Source of the DNA: Candidatus Microgenomates bacterium | Lineage (GTDB): Bacteria > Patescibacteriota > Microgenomatia > JAADGY01 | DNA length: 6,000 nt | Assembly: GCA_015486555.1 (NCBI GenBank) | Contig: WFRL01000068.1 | Coordinates: 1-6,000 of the forward strand | Direction: 5' to 3' | Shown: positions 5,055-6,000 of the stretch, piece by piece | How the letters are laid out: every line of letters starts with the position of its first letter | How positions within the stretch are numbered: the first letter of the stretch is position 1 | Made by a program: the position numbers and the translations under genes | The notes under the pieces: generated by a model | What the model was told of the DNA's origin: nothing | The model's input: the letters and a program-made list of their open reading frames with translations, nothing else | Database searches by the model: none

Positions 5055-5834
5055 TCACGATTTTTGTCACACATAAGAAGAGGAAAAAGAAGGTGCAAAG
5101 GGTGTGGTTATGAGTTTACTCCATGGTTAATTAAAGGAGTAAGGTTAAAGGATAATCAGATTAAAAAGATTATTCAATGGTTTCTCCTGGAAAGAAGTGG
5201 TCTCTGGATAGCTCAAAGATTAAAGATTGGTAAAAATCAGGTTTACCAGGTATTAAGAATCTTAAGACGAGTAATGAGCCAAGATGTCCCTTCAGTCTTT
5301 GCTGGGATAGTAGAAGTTGATGAAACTTATCTTGGTGGGCAAAAGAAGAATAAAAACAAGAAACAACTAAGAAAAGAGATTAAACTCTATGGGAAATCAA
5401 AGAAAGGAAGAGGAACCAACAAGCAGGCTGTCTTTGGCATCCTTTGCCGCTCAGGTAAGGTTTATGCTCAATTAGTAGAAGATGTTGAAGCTGAAGATTT
5501 AGTTCCCATTATTAGAAGAAAGGTTAAATCAGGAACCAGAATCTGTTCTGATACTTGGCGAGCTTATACAGGATTGGTTACTAAAGGTTATGTTCACCGG
5601 GTAGTAGTTCATAAGGATAAAGAATATGTTAAGGGTAGAAATCATATCAATGGTTTAGAAGGCTTCTGGGGTTATCTAAAAAGAAAATTAGCTGCTAAAG
5701 GTGGAGTTCAAAGAAGATACCTTTCCTTATTCTTAGGAGAATATGTCTGGCGCTACAACTTTAGAAAGCTTACCCTTGAACAGCAAACTCAGCGTTTGAT
5801 ATACTTGCTTAGAAAATTAAGATTTAGTGGCTAA
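5016..5834 (+). CDS. IS1595-family DDE transposase
   Basis: This 272-aa protein catalyses cut-and-paste or copy movement of its own element. An N-terminal zinc ribbon has C9-x2-C12 and C27-x2-C30. A helical DNA-binding region (about 47-90, with QRLKIGKNQVYQVLRILR as a helix-turn-helix-like part) precedes the RNase H-like catalytic domain. That domain has EVDETYLGG (D102), CSDTWRAY (D179) and HINGLEGFWGYLKRK (N212, E215), the ISXO2-type DD[N/E] signatures. The domain looks complete, and no stop or frameshift is present, so it may be active. The start at 5016 gives MPMYQ; the ATG at 5022 is equally good and fits the promoter spacing. No Shine-Dalgarno precedes either. Its first 13 codons overlap the start of the TrpD-like ORF on the other strand. 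Confidence 0.9.
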   Translation: MPMYQRILCPRCHSRFLSHIRRGKRRCKGCGYEFTPWLIKGVRLKDNQIKKIIQWFLLERSGLWIAQRLKIGKNQVYQVLRILRRVMSQDVPSVFAGIVEVDETYLGGQKKNKNKKQLRKEIKLYGKSKKGRGTNKQAVFGILCRSGKVYAQLVEDVEAEDLVPIIRRKVKSGTRICSDTWRAYTGLVTKGYVHRVVVHKDKEYVKGRNHINGLEGFWGYLKRKLAAKGGVQRRYLSLFLGEYVWRYNFRKLTLEQQTQRLIYLLRKLRFSG

Positions 5835-6000
5835 ACTGGGGAATTACCCTATCATATTGCAACTGGAATAAATGATCGTCGCCGGCTAAGAATGAAGCCA
5901 CATTTTCTAATTCTCCAGCACTTTGATCATCGTCTATGCCATTCCCATTTTTGTCTTCCTTCCAACCAGCATTGTCCACCGCCACTGTTAAAAAACGGTA
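5824..6000 (-). pseudogene. partial gene with a calcium-loop motif, cut by the IS right end
   Basis: A minus-strand frame enters from beyond the right edge and stops at TAA (5824-5826) inside the insertion sequence. It encodes 58 residues here: YRFLTVAVDNAGWKEDKNG..., with D16-x-N18-x-N20-G-I-D23-D-D, a thrombospondin-type-3 or EF-hand-like calcium loop. The following ELENVASFLAGDDHLFQLQYDRVIP is acidic and not recognised. The last eight or so residues (from R51) come from the IS, so the native C-terminus is lost or displaced. Such loops and 'VAVDNAG' strands are common in secreted or surface proteins, but localisation cannot be checked because the N-terminus is outside the window. The frame is too short to name. 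Confidence 0.45.
5826..5849 (-). repeat. right terminal inverted repeat of the IS
   Basis: Read on the minus strand from 5849 it begins GGGTAATTC and ends AGCCACT, mirroring the left end with six mismatches in the central part. It contains the transposase stop codon (5832-5834) on the plus strand, so the coding region runs into the repeat. Confidence 0.75.

Larger units (their letters stand above)
4977..5849 (+). mobile_element. IS1595-family (ISXO2-like) insertion sequence, 873 bp
   Basis: The element is bounded by imperfect terminal inverted repeats (4977-5000 and 5826-5849) and contains one transposase gene filling nearly all of it. The size and zinc-ribbon transposase with D-D-N/E motifs fit IS1595. 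Members usually make 8-bp target duplications, but the flanks (ATTTTATT at 4969-4976, TATCATAT at 5850-5857) do not match. Minus-strand genes are broken on both sides, so the copy probably arose through, or later suffered, an adjacent deletion or inter-copy recombination. Confidence 0.8.

Noticed and set aside
4549..5076. 175-aa plus-strand frame opposite the TrpD-like gene
   Set aside because: It is the complement of a well-supported coding sequence; its Ser/Leu/Pro-rich composition is the usual antisense shadow.
5071..5098. Possible outward minus-strand promoter in the IS (TTGCAC, 16 nt, TTATGT) for the TrpD-like gene
   Set aside because: The -10 matches the consensus poorly and the stretch is a purine-rich part of the transposase coding sequence; not strong enough to list.

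Overview
The window looks like a low-to-moderate GC bacterial chromosome segment with small genes, short intergenic gaps and several degenerating genes. Genes read cleanly with the standard code; every stop is TAA except one TAG that looks like a mutation. Several genes have a -10 box only 5 nt before the ATG, so their mRNAs are probably leaderless. Together with a stand-alone SWIM protein and divergent members of common families, this would fit Candidatus Patescibacteria (CPR) or a similar uncultivated lineage. That placement is inference; no phylogenetic marker is present.

Region 1 (1-1860). A minus-strand DMT/EamA-type permease (139-990) is divergent from a plus-strand remnant of an AbiE-like type IV toxin-antitoxin pair: an apparently intact 103-aa antitoxin-type protein (1076-1387) overlapping a decapitated nucleotidyltransferase toxin start (1356-1493). 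Then comes a VOC/glyoxalase-fold protein (1514-1840) whose last residues are cut off by an in-frame TAG, with the expected C-terminal residues still encoded after it.

Region 2 (1861-3913). A minus-strand protein with the aminoglycoside-phosphotransferase/choline-kinase fold but degraded catalytic motifs (1946-2968 or 2983) diverges from a plus-strand SWIM zinc-finger protein (3161-3913). The 177-bp gap between them holds three alternating inverted-repeat arms, an 8-bp-period AACCTA repeat and a promoter box on each side.

Region 3 (3914-6000). A minus-strand divergent TrpD-like phosphoribosyltransferase (3915-5054) has its first 26 codons supplied by the left end of an 873-bp IS1595-type insertion sequence (4977-5849; 18/24 matched terminal inverted repeats). 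On the other side of the element, a different minus-strand gene (5824-6000, running off the window, with an EF-hand/thrombospondin-like calcium loop) ends inside the right IS end. No 8-bp target duplication is visible, so the site looks like the product of deletion or recombination between IS copies, or an assembly join.

I see no CRISPR array, tRNA or rRNA. The most informative observations are the pseudogenised VOC and toxin genes, the pseudokinase/SWIM divergent pair with a switch-like intergenic region, the TrpD homologue that has lost its anthranilate motif and gained an IS-derived start, and the repeated 5-nt -10-to-ATG spacing.
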